A DNA stretch of 64,000 bases from positions 1,488,001-1,552,000 of the forward strand of contig NZ_CP024608.1 in assembly GCF_002752675.1 (NCBI RefSeq), written 5' to 3'. The notes below the pieces were generated by a model. It was not told the DNA's origin, made no database searches, and saw only the letters and a list, made by a program, of their open reading frames with translations. Shown here one piece after another: positions 45,745 to 58,240 of the stretch (position 1 is its first letter; every line of letters begins with the position of its first letter). Source of the DNA: Massilia violaceinigra. Its GTDB lineage: Bacteria; Pseudomonadota; Gammaproteobacteria; Burkholderiales; Burkholderiaceae_D. A program made the position numbers and the translations under genes.

Positions 45745-48030
45745 GTGAATCAAGCCTTGCGCTATGCAGTGATCGTCGGCGCCGCTGTCGTCAGCATCCT
45801 GCTGTTCCTGCTTGCCTCGGCATCCGACAATTCCGGCTTCTTCGACCGTTACTACACCTGGCTGCTCGGCCTGAACGCGGCGGTGGCCGGCGCGCTGCTG
45901 GTATTCGTGGTGGTGGCGCTGGCGCGCCTGTATTCGCGCTACAAGAGCGGCAAGTTCGGCTCGCGCCTGATGGCGCGCCTGGTGCTTCTGTTCGCCGGCA
46001 TCGGCATCCTGCCCGGCCTGGTCATCTTCCTGGTGTCGGTGCAGTTCGTGTCCAATTCGATCGAGTCCTGGTTCAACGTGAAGATCGAGGACGCGCTCGA
46101 ATCGGGCGTGAGCCTGGGCGTGGCCGCGCTCGACCAGGCGCGCAGCGAACTGGGCGCCGTCGGCGAGATCAGCGCGGCCACCATCGCCGGCCAGGATGCG
46201 GTGGCGTCGCACGATATCCTCACCCGCCTGGTGCGGGAACAGGAGGGCATGCTCAGCGCGGTCGTCATCGGCCAGGACGGCAGGATGATCACCAGCGCGG
46301 TCCAGGGACGGCGCGACCTGAAGGCCGATCTGCCCACGCCGGCGATGCTGCTGCAGGCGGTGATGCCGGGCGGGTATTCGGTGGCCGAGGGCGGGGTGGA
46401 GCGCGATTTCAAGGATGTCAACGGCAACCACGGCCCGCCGGCCAATGCGCTCGACGGCGCCACCAGCCTGCGCCTGCGCGTGGTGCTGGCCATTCCCGAG
46501 CCGCCGGGCGCGGCGCCGCGCTTCCTGCAGCTGATGCAGGCGGTGCCGGTCAAGCTGGCGCTCAACGCCGAGGTGCTGCGCAACGCCTACAGCGAGTACC
46601 AGGAGCGCTACGTGGCGCGCACCGGCCTGCGCAAGATGTATATCGAGACGCTGACGTTGACCTTGCTGCTGGCGATCTTCGGGGCGATCGCCAGCGCGTT
46701 CGTGATCGCCGGCAAACTGGCGCAGCCGCTGCTGGTGCTGGCCGAGGGCACGCGCGCGGTGGCCGAGGGCGACCTGTCGCCGCGGCCGATCGTGGCCACC
46801 TCCGACGAACTGGGCACGCTCACGCAATCGTTCAACACCATGACCGGCCAGCTGTTCGAGGCGCGCAGCGCGGTCGAGCGCAACCGCGCCGCCCTGCAGA
46901 GCGCCAAGGCGCACCTGGAGTCGGTGCTGGAAAATATGTCGGCCGGCGTGATCGTGCTGGACGCCGATTCGAAACTGGTCAGTTCCAACGAGGCGGTCGA
47001 GCGCATCCTGCAGCACAACGTGGCCGGCCACATGGGCATGGCGCTGGCTGCCATCGACGGGCTGGAAATGTTCGCGCAAGCCATCGCCAAGGCGTTTTCG
47101 ACCCAGAGCGCGCAGAGCGCGGCCGGTTCGCCCCGCAAGCAGACCCACTGGCAGCAGCAGATCGAAATCCCGCGCCGGCTCGGCACCAGCGACGACCATG
47201 ACATCACCCTGCTGGCGCGCGGCTCGCGCCTGCCGGTGGGCGCCGGCAGCGGCTACATCGTGGTGTTCGACGATATTTCCGATGTGATCTCGGCGCAGCG
47301 CTCGATGGCCTGGGGCGAAGTGGCGCGGCGCCTGGCGCACGAGATCAAAAATCCGCTCACGCCGATCCAGCTGTCGGCCGAGCGCATGCAGATGAAGCTC
47401 GAATCGCGCCTGCAAGGGACCGACCGCGACCTGCTCAACAAGGGCACGGCCACCATCGTCAACCAGGTCGACGCCATGAAGCGCATGGTCGATGACTTCC
47501 GCGACTATGCCAAGGCGCCGCCGGCGGTGCTCGACAAGCTCGATCTGAATGCCCTGGTCGGCGAAATCCTGCATATGTACCTATCCGGCGACGAAAGCGA
47601 TATTATTCATGCTGAGCTTGCCGATAACCTGCCGGCGGTCATGGGCGATGCGACCCAATTGCGCCAGGTGATCCACAATCTGCTGCAAAATGCGCAGGAT
47701 GCGATGAGCGAGCGCGGTCCTGACGCGGCAGCGGCGCGCATCGATATCACGACCGAGGCGATTCATTACCAGGGGGCGAACGGGGCCGGAACCGCGGTGC
47801 GCCTGTCGATTGTCGATAACGGACCGGGATTCGCCCCTAAAATCCTGTCGCGCGCATTCGAGCCGTATGTCACGTCGAAAGTGCGCGGGACCGGGCTGGG
47901 ACTGCCGATGGTGAAGAAAATCGTCGATGAACACGGCGGTAAGATCGAGATACAGAACCGCAGTGACGGAACTGGCGCGTCGGTGTTGATTTTACTGTTA
48001 AAGTTAGCACCGGCCAGCGTTGTGGCGTAA
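45745..48030 (+). CDS. ntrY: NtrY-like sensor histidine kinase
   Basis: The 761-residue membrane kinase has N-terminal helices (about 8-28, 35-60, 75-100), an extracytoplasmic sensor part, a further membrane helix (about 302-325) and a HAMP domain (about 327-380: LVLAEGTRAVAEGDLSPRPI). A PAS domain follows (about 395-500), then the HisKA H-box (ARRLAHEIKNPLTPIQLSAE) and an ATPase domain (LRQVIHNLLQNAQDA, DNGPGFAP, GTGLGLPMVKKIV). NtrY-NtrX systems respond to nitrogen, redox or envelope cues. GTG start at 45745. Confidence 0.92.
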   Translation: MNQALRYAVIVGAAVVSILLFLLASASDNSGFFDRYYTWLLGLNAAVAGALLVFVVVALARLYSRYKSGKFGSRLMARLVLLFAGIGILPGLVIFLVSVQFVSNSIESWFNVKIEDALESGVSLGVAALDQARSELGAVGEISAATIAGQDAVASHDILTRLVREQEGMLSAVVIGQDGRMITSAVQGRRDLKADLPTPAMLLQAVMPGGYSVAEGGVERDFKDVNGNHGPPANALDGATSLRLRVVLAIPEPPGAAPRFLQLMQAVPVKLALNAEVLRNAYSEYQERYVARTGLRKMYIETLTLTLLLAIFGAIASAFVIAGKLAQPLLVLAEGTRAVAEGDLSPRPIVATSDELGTLTQSFNTMTGQLFEARSAVERNRAALQSAKAHLESVLENMSAGVIVLDADSKLVSSNEAVERILQHNVAGHMGMALAAIDGLEMFAQAIAKAFSTQSAQSAAGSPRKQTHWQQQIEIPRRLGTSDDHDITLLARGSRLPVGAGSGYIVVFDDISDVISAQRSMAWGEVARRLAHEIKNPLTPIQLSAERMQMKLESRLQGTDRDLLNKGTATIVNQVDAMKRMVDDFRDYAKAPPAVLDKLDLNALVGEILHMYLSGDESDIIHAELADNLPAVMGDATQLRQVIHNLLQNAQDAMSERGPDAAAARIDITTEAIHYQGANGAGTAVRLSIVDNGPGFAPKILSRAFEPYVTSKVRGTGLGLPMVKKIVDEHGGKIEIQNRSDGTGASVLILLLKLAPASVVA

Positions 48031-48113
48031 GCGTTGAACTAAGAATAAAATCGCGGCTGTGAGCGGTATGCGCTGCATGCCATTGGAGCGGGCAAAAAGA
48101 GGAAGGCAAACAC

Positions 48114-48833
48114 ATGGCAAACATTCTCGTAGTTGATGATGAAATGGGCATCCGCGAGTTACTCTCGGAAATTTTGGGCGATGAAGGCCATGCGATCACG
48201 CTCGCCGAAAACGCGCAGCAGGCCCGTGACGCGCGCGCGGCGGGGGCACCGGACCTGGTGCTTCTGGATATCTGGATGCCCGATACCGACGGCGTCACCC
48301 TGCTCAAGGAGTGGCAGCGCGACGGCTTGCTGACCATGCCGGTCATCATGATGTCGGGACACGCGACCATCGATACCGCGGTCGAGGCAACCCGGATCGG
48401 CGCGCTCAACTTCCTCGAGAAGCCGATCGCGCTGCAAAAACTGCTCAAGGCGGTGCAGCAGGGCCTCACGCGGGCCCAGGAAGTGGTGCGCGCGCCGGTA
48501 ATCGCGCCGCGCCCGATGCTCACGCCCCAGCCCGAGGAAAGCCCGTTGACGGCGTCGGCCATGTTTTCGGCGCAAACCCCGCAATCGGCCATCGCGCCGC
48601 GCATGGGCGGCTTGCCGAACGGGGAAGGGCATGGCTTCAACCTCAGTTTCGACCTGCCGCTGCGCGAGGCGCGCGACGCCTTCGAACGCATGTATTTTGA
48701 GCATCATTTGGGACGCGAGGGCGGCAGCATGACCCGCGTGGCCGAAAAAACCGGACTCGAACGCACCCACCTGTACCGCAAGCTCAAGCAACTCGGCGTC
48801 GAGCCGGGCAAGCTGGCTAAAAAGAACGGATGA
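48114..48833 (+). CDS. NtrX-like response regulator lacking the AAA+ domain
   Basis: The 239-residue protein has a receiver domain (about 1-120; acidic pocket in VDDEMG, phospho-acceptor Asp in VLLDIWMPDTDG, Thr/Ser in MMSGHA, Lys in LEKPIA). It then has a disordered linker (about 125-185, rich in Pro, Ala and Gln) and a C-terminal Fis-type helix-turn-helix (FEHHLGREGGSMTRVAEKTG, LERTHLYRKLKQLGV). True NtrX is about 450 residues, with an AAA+ sigma54-activating domain between these parts. That domain is missing, so this protein should bind DNA without activating sigma54 by ATP hydrolysis. The reading frame shows no sign of a frameshift. Confidence 0.85.
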   Translation: MANILVVDDEMGIRELLSEILGDEGHAITLAENAQQARDARAAGAPDLVLLDIWMPDTDGVTLLKEWQRDGLLTMPVIMMSGHATIDTAVEATRIGALNFLEKPIALQKLLKAVQQGLTRAQEVVRAPVIAPRPMLTPQPEESPLTASAMFSAQTPQSAIAPRMGGLPNGEGHGFNLSFDLPLREARDAFERMYFEHHLGREGGSMTRVAEKTGLERTHLYRKLKQLGVEPGKLAKKNG

Positions 48834-49210
48834 CCGCGGCGCCTGCGCGCAGGGCTGCCCTGACCCTGGTCACGGGCGGCTCGGCGCCGCAGCGCGAGGC
48901 CGCCATCGCGGCGCGCCTTGCGGCATCGTCCGCTGCCGGCCTGTGCGCCGTGCTGCTCGAAGGGTTGCCATCCGGCCAGCCCCTGCTATCCCCCTCCCAC
49001 GACCTGCAAGTGCACCGGATCGCGCCCGGCTGCCTTTGCTGCACCGGCAATCTCGTTTTACGTGTAACATTAAATCGGACCCTGCGTCTGCGCCCCGACT
49101 GGCTGTTCATCGGGCTGGCCGCCACGGACCACCTTGATCAGTTGAGATCGTGGCTGCAAGACCCGCCATACGATCAGCTGTTGGAACTGACAGCGGACCT
49201 GCACACTTGA
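48830..49210 (+). CDS. Small CobW/COG0523-like protein without a P-loop
   Basis: The 126-residue protein overlaps the ntrX-like stop (ATGA at 48830-48833), so it is translationally coupled. It looks like the core of a CobW-type G3E GTPase: an opening strand with LTLVTGGSAPQREAAIAARL, the metal-binding Cys motif CLCCTGNL, and PDWLFIGLAATDHLDQLRSW, which matches the region after the Cys motif in COG0523. The P-loop GxxGxGKT is replaced by GGSAPQREA, so GTP binding should be lost. Family members are metal chaperones of 300 or more residues. This is a short, degenerate relative or a new small family. Confidence 0.65.
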   Translation: MTAAPARRAALTLVTGGSAPQREAAIAARLAASSAAGLCAVLLEGLPSGQPLLSPSHDLQVHRIAPGCLCCTGNLVLRVTLNRTLRLRPDWLFIGLAATDHLDQLRSWLQDPPYDQLLELTADLHT

Positions 49211-49279
49211 AATCGGTCCGCATAGCCCCACCTGCCCTGATGAGCACAGTGGAACGTCTGATCGAGCGAAGGAGCAATA

Positions 49280-49537
49280 ATGAACATGATCTACAACAGT
49301 GAACAGTACAGCGTGGTCGAGTTCGGCGTCGATCACAATCTCGAAGCCTTGCGCTTCGGCGGATATGAAATCGTCGACAAATCCGGACGCCGTGAAGCAT
49401 TTATCGGCGGCAAACTTGCGCAATCATTCAGGCGCGACGTCAACAACCTGATCGCCAGCGAACCAACCATGGAAGAAATCGATGATTTCCTCGGTTCGTA
49501 TGACTCGCTGATGAGCCAACCGGTGTTGTTGCACTAA
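49280..49537 (+). CDS. DUF3567 family protein
   Basis: The 85-residue protein begins MNMIYNSEQYSVVEFGVDHN and ends SYDSLMSQPVLLH. The pattern, with GGYEIVDKSGRREAFIGG in the middle and MEEIDDFLGSYD near the end, is that of DUF3567, a small soluble family restricted to betaproteobacteria and of unknown role. GAAGGAG lies eight bases before the ATG. The link to the CobW-like gene 70 bases upstream may be only neighbourly. Confidence 0.8.
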   Translation: MNMIYNSEQYSVVEFGVDHNLEALRFGGYEIVDKSGRREAFIGGKLAQSFRRDVNNLIASEPTMEEIDDFLGSYDSLMSQPVLLH

Positions 49538-49877
49538 TATTCTGCAGGTGCTGGGACAGTAGCTGGCGGTCTCGCTAGCGCGGCGCTCGCAGCTCTGTTA
49601 CCGGCAAAAATCAATTCCCGCGCCCGGCAGGCTGTCTTGCGCGGGAATGCAAGAACAGGGCAGTGCGTCGGCGTATCGTATCGGTGCGCATCGATACGCC
49701 TCCTTCGCGTCGCTGGCCGCGTCCATAGTGCCAAGGCACGCGCAGCGCACAAACAGACCCAGGTCGGGTGCATCACGGTACAAGCCGGCAGCCAAGCCGA
49801 TTGCCGGTGCCGCCGCGCTCCCGCCGCAGGCATCGCCAATGCCTCGGAGGACCACCCGAACATGGTATTCTGGCGTC
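49538..49877. other. 340-base intergenic region with two hairpins
   Basis: No gene is supported. ATTCCCGCGC (49614-49623) and GCGCGGGAAT (49639-49648) form a perfect 10-bp stem with the same core as family A repeats. GGCGTATCG (49670-49678) and CGATACGCC (49692-49700) form a second 9-bp stem. Neither has a T-tract. The region after 49750 leads to the amidotransferase gene. Confidence 0.55.
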
Positions 49878-50651
49878 ATGTGCCAACTCCTCGGAATGAA
49901 CTGCAATGTCCCTACTGACATTGTTTTTAGCTTTACCGGCTTCGCCATGCGCGGCGGCCGCACCGATACCCACCACGATGGCTGGGGCATCGCCTTTTTC
50001 GAGGGCGCCGGCGTGCGCCATTTCGTCGATCACCAGGCTGCCGTCGAGTCGCCCGTCGCCGAACTGATCAAGCGCTATCCCATCAAGTCGAAAAACGTCA
50101 TCGCCCATATTCGCAAGGCGACCCAGGGCCATGTGGCGCTGGAAAACTGCCATCCCTTCGTGCGCGAATTGTGGGGCCGCTACTGGGTGTTTGCCCACAA
50201 TGGCGACCTCAAGGAGTTCGCGCCGACCCTGAACGGCCCGTATCGCCCGGTCGGCAGCACCGACAGCGAAAAAGCCTTCTGTTTCCTGCTGCAGGAATTG
50301 CGCAACCGCTTCGGCGACACGCCGCCGGCCTTGTCCTTGCTGCGCGCGGCGCTCAAGGAACTGGTGGCTGCCGTTGCCGTGCATGGCACTTTCAACCTGA
50401 TGCTGTCGGACGGCTCGGCCCTGTTCGTCCATTGCTCGACCAAGCTGCATTACGTGGTGCGCCAGCACCCCTTTGTCACGGCCAGTCTGTCCGACGAAGA
50501 TGTGAGTGTTGATTTTTCTCAAGTCACCACACCGGAAGATCGGGTAGCCATTATCGTCACCGAACCCCTGACCACCAACGAAAAGTGGACCGCCTTCGCG
50601 CCCGGCGAATTCAACGTGTTTGTGGATGGGATGTCAATACAAGAGCGTTAA
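49878..50651 (+). CDS. Class II glutamine amidotransferase (YafJ-like)
   Basis: The 257-residue protein starts MCQLLGMNCN, so Cys2 becomes the N-terminal nucleophile after Met removal. It also has DTHHDGWGIAFFEG, IAHIRKATQGHVALENCHPF and WVFAHNGDLKEF, the class II (Ntn) amidohydrolase set. The following STDSEKAFCFLLQEL is the YafJ-type second half. Such proteins are widespread but few have known substrates. The start is fixed by the Met-Cys; longer upstream frames lack homology. Confidence 0.88.
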   Translation: MCQLLGMNCNVPTDIVFSFTGFAMRGGRTDTHHDGWGIAFFEGAGVRHFVDHQAAVESPVAELIKRYPIKSKNVIAHIRKATQGHVALENCHPFVRELWGRYWVFAHNGDLKEFAPTLNGPYRPVGSTDSEKAFCFLLQELRNRFGDTPPALSLLRAALKELVAAVAVHGTFNLMLSDGSALFVHCSTKLHYVVRQHPFVTASLSDEDVSVDFSQVTTPEDRVAIIVTEPLTTNEKWTAFAPGEFNVFVDGMSIQER

Positions 50652-50721
50652 GTATTTCCGCCACGCACTGGTATTAATTAGGTTACATTACCGGCTGTTA
50701 TTATCCATATTTACAGGACAG

Positions 50722-51996
50722 ATGAGCCACGACTCCGACCTAATGGCGCAGCAGATGCCAGTGCGGGATTTTTATCTGGGGCGCCAGCCTATCCTCGACC
50801 GTCAGCAAGGGCTGTACGGATACGAAATGCTTTTTCGCAACGCTCCAGGCGAGACGGCCCAGATTGACAGCGATGTGGCCGCCACCGCCACGGTCATTGC
50901 CCACACCGCCCAGCTGGGGCTGGAAAAAGTCATTGGCGACGCGCTCGGCTTTCTGAATGTGGATGCCGAAGTGCTGATGAGCGACATTTTCGTGTTCCTG
51001 CCGCGCGAGCGGGTGGTACTGGAAATTGTCGAGAGCATGGTGGTCACCAAATCGGTACTCGACCGCATTGCCGACCTGAGCGCGCATGGCTTCCGCTTTG
51101 CGCTTGACGACGTGCGCGTCGACGCCCCCGACGTGCAACTGCTGTTGCCGATGGTCGAGTACGTCAAGCTCGACGTGCGCGCGCTGCCGTTGTCGTCGCT
51201 GACGGCTCTGGCGCCACGCTTCAAGCGCCAGAACAAGAAACTGATCGCCGAAAAGGTCGAAACGCGCGAGGAATTCGATGCCTGCCTTGGGCTGGGTTTT
51301 GATTATTTCCAGGGTTATTATTTCGCCAGGCCGGCCGTGATCAGCGGGCGCAAGCTGTCGCCGTCGCAGCTGACAGTCCTTGAACTGATGAGCTTGGTCA
51401 CCTCGGATGCCGAGAATATCGAGATCGAACGTGCCGTCAAGCGCGACGTGACCCTGGCCTTCAATTTGCTGCGGCTGGTCAATACCCCGGCGATCGGCAT
51501 GCGCCACCGCATCGATTCGATCAGCCAGGCGGTGACGATCCTCGGCCGCCGCCAGTTGCAGCGCTGGCTGCAGATCATGCTGTACGCCGAACCCACGCGC
51601 CGCGGCAACAGCATGTCGCCCCTGCTGCTGCTGGCCACCACGCGCGGCCGCTTGCTCGAACTGCTGGCGCAACGCTTGCGCCCGGGCCAGCGCAATGTGG
51701 CCGAAATCGCCTTCACGGTCGGTATCATGTCGCTGATGGATGCCCTGTTCGGCATGCCGATGGCGGTCATCGTCGAGCAGATTCCCGTCATCGACGAGGT
51801 GGCGCACGCGCTGCTGCAGCGCACGGGCTTTTTCGGCGACTTGCTGCACCTGGCCGAGTGCATCGAGCGCATGGAAGAATCCGACGACCAGGTGCTGCCC
51901 GCATTGCGCGAACTGGCTATTTCCAGCGAAGAACTGATCGAACTGGAAGTGGCGGCATTCGAGTGGAGCGACAAGGTGGTGCGTTTCGCCATTTAG
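50722..51996 (+). CDS. EAL-HDOD protein (YuxH type)
   Basis: The 424-residue protein joins an EAL domain (about 12-205) to an HDOD domain (about 210-400, with RAVKRDVTLAFNLLRLVN and DSISQAVTILGRRQLQRWLQ). In the EAL part the signature is EML (YGYEMLFRN). Several metal and substrate ligands are recognisable (LNVD, LEIVES, LDDV, VKLD, AEKVET, FDYFQGYYF), but the DFGxG loop 6 is replaced by LDDVRVDAPDVQ. Phosphodiesterase activity is thus doubtful, and c-di-GMP sensing is possible. ATG 50722 has AGGACAG upstream. Confidence 0.85.
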   Translation: MSHDSDLMAQQMPVRDFYLGRQPILDRQQGLYGYEMLFRNAPGETAQIDSDVAATATVIAHTAQLGLEKVIGDALGFLNVDAEVLMSDIFVFLPRERVVLEIVESMVVTKSVLDRIADLSAHGFRFALDDVRVDAPDVQLLLPMVEYVKLDVRALPLSSLTALAPRFKRQNKKLIAEKVETREEFDACLGLGFDYFQGYYFARPAVISGRKLSPSQLTVLELMSLVTSDAENIEIERAVKRDVTLAFNLLRLVNTPAIGMRHRIDSISQAVTILGRRQLQRWLQIMLYAEPTRRGNSMSPLLLLATTRGRLLELLAQRLRPGQRNVAEIAFTVGIMSLMDALFGMPMAVIVEQIPVIDEVAHALLQRTGFFGDLLHLAECIERMEESDDQVLPALRELAISSEELIELEVAAFEWSDKVVRFAI

Positions 51997-52096
51997 CACC
52001 TGTTGCGGCGGATGCAGCTCTCATCTGCCGCCACAGGCTTGCAAGCGCGGGCAGGGCCGCCGGGTTGCCGGCGGGCCCCGCTGCGCGTGGCGGCGG

Positions 52097-52465
52097 CTAG
52101 GTGCCGCCCGCCCATTGCTTGTGCAGGTCCGGATCGCTGCGCAACTCCCACAAGGCCAGGATGATGACCGCGATGCCGACGATGAGGCTGTTGTTCATCA
52201 TGGGCCCGCGGTCGGCCACGACCGGAATCCATGGCGATACAGCCACCCACACGCCCGCCAGCAGGTTGACGACGACGGCCCAGACGTAGGTTTTGTACAG
52301 ATCGAACGCGGCGAGCACGGCGATGACCGCGCCCGCGATCCAGGCATTCATGGCCTGCGGGGTGTCGGCGGGGTAGGCCAGCACCCAGGGTGAGACGAAC
52401 AGCCAGAGACCGAGCAGCAGGATCGCCTGATCCTGCCACCGCCTGGCGGAGCGTTGGATTTTCAT
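52097..52465 (-). CDS. SPW-repeat membrane protein
   Basis: The 122-residue protein has four hydrophobic helices and two copies of the SPW signature: WLFVSPWVLAY (about 21-31) and WVAVSPWIPVV (about 73-83). SPW-repeat proteins (PF03779) are small membrane proteins of unknown role. A strong GGAGG lies five bases before the ATG at 52465. It stands alone, converging with the EAL-HDOD gene. Confidence 0.88.
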   Translation of the reverse strand: MKIQRSARRWQDQAILLLGLWLFVSPWVLAYPADTPQAMNAWIAGAVIAVLAAFDLYKTYVWAVVVNLLAGVWVAVSPWIPVVADRGPMMNNSLIVGIAVIILALWELRSDPDLHKQWAGGT

Positions 52466-52848
52466 ATTGCCTCCTGAACGCGATGTGCGGCGCGGAAAAG
52501 CGTGACCAGGGGGATGCGCCGATACTCCCCGGCTGACAGAGAGTTAGGCAGAAAAAACGCGGAAAAGTTCACGCTATGTGGTTCTGCCATCGGCAGAAAC
52601 GACTCCACGCGCCAAGGCGGCACTCGGCGGGGACGCGTGCGTCTCCCCACGTTCTTACCGCAGTTACGAGCGAATCAACAAACTTGGGTTCCCGCCGAGT
52701 GCCGCCTTGGCGCGGGAACGACGGTGGAGGGCGCTGCGCTTTACCAGAAGGTGGAGGGCGCTGCGCTTTACCAGAAGGTGGAGGGCGCTGCGCTTTATCA
52801 GAAGGTGGAGGGCGCTGCGCTTTACGACAAGGTGGAGGGCGCCGCGCT
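52466..52848. other. 383-base intergenic region with repeats
   Basis: Besides the promoter side of the SPW gene (52466-52600), the region contains family A copy 3 (52608-52714) and the 27-base tandem array (52723-52857) that runs into the metH stop. No gene is seen. Confidence 0.6.
52608..52714. repeat. Inverted-repeat element, family A copy 3
   Basis: Arms 52608-52631 and 52691-52714 are exact reverse complements over 24 bases (CGCGCCAAGGCGGCACTCGG plus CGGG). The right arm extends outward with AACTTGGGTT on one side and GGGAACGACGG on the other, as in copies 2 and 4, whereas the left arm has decayed there. The 59-base loop is longer than in the other copies. Confidence 0.85.

Positions 52849-52857
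<9 letters not shown>
52723..52857. repeat. Five 27-base tandem repeats ending in the metH stop region
   Basis: Five units start at 52723, 52750, 52777, 52804 and 52831. Units 1-2 are identical (GGTGGAGGGCGCTGCGCTTT then ACCAGAA). Unit 3 differs by one base, and units 4-5 end ACGACAA. Unit 5 overlaps the last three codons of metH (read on the minus strand, TTG TCG TAA). The array starts where family A copy 3 ends. There are no spacers, so it is not a CRISPR. Confidence 0.9.
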
Positions 52858-56628
<3,771 letters not shown>

Positions 56629-56731
56629 GGGTGTGCTTTCGTTGGGCGGGTCAGGAGCCGGCCGGGACCGGGTCTAAAATTATACGTCATCGTGCCCTTT
56701 TGGTTTTTTGGAGGCTTAATGATCAGTTCGC

Positions 56732-56781
56732 TTTGTATCGTTTTGTATTTAAATACCGGCTTGATACAAGATGATACAAAA
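56732..56781. promoter_or_regulatory. Repeated TTTGTATC/GATACAAA boxes upstream of the BrnA-like gene
   Basis: TTTGTATCGTTTTGTATTT (56732-56750) and GATACAAGATGATACAAAA (56763-56781) are two blocks, each holding two half-sites TTGTAT or GATACAA. The blocks are roughly inverted around ATACCGGC. The layout resembles autoregulatory operators of ribbon-helix-helix antitoxins. Confidence 0.5.
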
Positions 56782-56868
56782 TGTAGCGTGTCTGCAATCT
56801 TTACGTTACATGGGCAAACGACAATCGCTCCGATGACGCCGCAGTGCGTCTTTACGGGGAATACATAA

Positions 56869-57105
56869 ATGAACGATGATTTTCAAACCAGCTGGTCCGA
56901 GCCAGTATCCATGCAGCAGGGTGACGCCAGCACCGTGCAGCGCCCGCCAGTTGCCGCGCCGCTCAAGCAGATCGTCACGATCCGCCTCGACGTCGACATG
57001 CTGAAATGGTTCAAAGCCGCAGGTCCAGGCTACCAGACCCGCATCAACCAGATCCTGCGTGAATATATGGAAGCGCAGCAGGCTGAGCGCGACGCGGCTC
57101 AGTAA
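56869..57105 (+). CDS. BrnA-like antitoxin, orphan
   Basis: The 78-residue protein has a disordered N-terminus and a C-terminal ribbon-helix-helix with the BrnA pattern VTIRLDVDMLKWFKAAGPGY, QTRINQILREYME. BrnA antitoxins form a pair with an upstream brnT toxin gene and bind DNA to repress the operon. No brnT-like frame lies before it (metH is divergent, 240 bases away) or after it (fmt is convergent). It is therefore an orphan, possibly a retained regulator. GATACAA boxes upstream are its likely operator. Confidence 0.75.
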   Translation: MNDDFQTSWSEPVSMQQGDASTVQRPPVAAPLKQIVTIRLDVDMLKWFKAAGPGYQTRINQILREYMEAQQAERDAAQ

Positions 57106-57119
57106 GCTGGCGGAAGGAC

Positions 57120-58076
57120 TCAGTCGAGGCTGAGCCCTTCCAGAGGGAATCCCTTGAGAAACTCGGCCGCAGGCAGACGCTTGCCGCCGGGTTTTTGCAG
57201 TTCCGTCAGGCGCAGGGTGCCATGTTTGCAGGCGACAACGATGCCGTGCTGGGCATCGGCGGCCAGGATCCGGCCGGGAGCGGCGTCGCTGCCGGCGTCG
57301 AGCGCTTCGGCGCCCCAGATCTTGATGACCACCCCATTGACCTCGGCGTGGGCGCCGGGGAAGGGGTTGAAGGCGCGGATCTTGCGGCCCAGTTCGGCCG
57401 AGGACAGGGAGAAATCGAGTGCGGCTTCCTCCTTGCCGATCTTGGCCGCGTAGGTCACGCCCGCGTCGGGCTGGGGCACCGGGTGCAGGGTGCCGGCCGC
57501 GCGCGCGCGCAGGGCGTCCACGATCATGCGTGCGCCCAGCGCCGCCAGGGTGTCGTGCAGGCTGGCGGTGGTGTCGCCCGGCAGGATCGGCACCCGTTCC
57601 ATGAGCAGCATGGGGCCGGTGTCGAGGCCTTCTTCCATTTCCATGATGGTCACGCCGGTTTCAAGGTCGCCCGTTTCGATGGCGCGGTGGATCGGCGCGG
57701 CGCCGCGCCAGCGCGGCAGCAGGGAGCCGTGGATGTTGATGCAGGGCTTGATGTCGAGGGTGCTGCGCGGCAGGATCAGGCCGTAGGCGGCGACCACCAT
57801 CACGTCATAGTCGGTGGCCAGCAGGCGCGCGTGGGCCGCGGCGGCCTGGGCGGCGCGTTCGGGGTCCTTGCTGTCGAGGCGCAGGGAGAGCGGCTGCAGG
57901 ACCTCGATGTCGTGGGCCAGGGCGAATTGCTTGACGGCGGAGGCATGCATCTGCATGCCGCGGCCGGCGGGGCGGTCGGGCTGGGTCAGGACGAGTGGAA
58001 TCTCGAAGCCGGCAACATGGAGGGCCTGGAGGGCGACGGCGGCGAACTCCGGCGTGCCGGCAAAGATGATTTTCAT
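57120..58076 (-). CDS. fmt: Methionyl-tRNA formyltransferase
   Basis: The 318-residue enzyme formylates initiator Met-tRNA. It starts [20 protein letters not shown] and carries the catalytic Asn-His-Asp set: [20 protein letters not shown] and METGVT-like [18 protein letters not shown]. The C-terminal OB-fold tRNA-binding domain ends with [20 protein letters not shown]. It is usually coupled to def; here 349 bases of repeats separate them. Confidence 0.95.
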   Translation of the reverse strand: MKIIFAGTPEFAAVALQALHVAGFEIPLVLTQPDRPAGRGMQMHASAVKQFALAHDIEVLQPLSLRLDSKDPERAAQAAAAHARLLATDYDVMVVAAYGLILPRSTLDIKPCINIHGSLLPRWRGAAPIHRAIETGDLETGVTIMEMEEGLDTGPMLLMERVPILPGDTTASLHDTLAALGARMIVDALRARAAGTLHPVPQPDAGVTYAAKIGKEEAALDFSLSSAELGRKIRAFNPFPGAHAEVNGVVIKIWGAEALDAGSDAAPGRILAADAQHGIVVACKHGTLRLTELQKPGGKRLPAAEFLKGFPLEGLSLD

Positions 58077-58146
58077 GGGATTCCTGGGTTAAAACAGTTC
58101 AAAGTACAAAGCGACTGTATGTGGATCGCAACGCTATAACAGGCGG

Positions 58147-58240
58147 TAACGCTAAAAACCGGCAGCGACGCTAAAAACCGGCAGCGACGCTAAAAACCGG
58201 CAGTAACACTAAAAACCTGCAGCAACGCTAAAAGCCGTCG
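58147..58240. repeat. 19-base tandem repeat, about five units
   Basis: Units begin at 58147, 58166, 58185, 58204 and 58223, of the type CGACGCTAAAAACCGGCAG. Units 2 and 3 are identical, and the outer units differ by a few bases. The last unit merges into the left arm of family A copy 4. Confidence 0.88.

Noticed and set aside
56629..56868. Cobalamin or SAM riboswitch upstream of metH
   Set aside because: I found no B12-box-like sequence or suitable set of helices in these 240 bases; the AT-rich part belongs to the BrnA-like gene.
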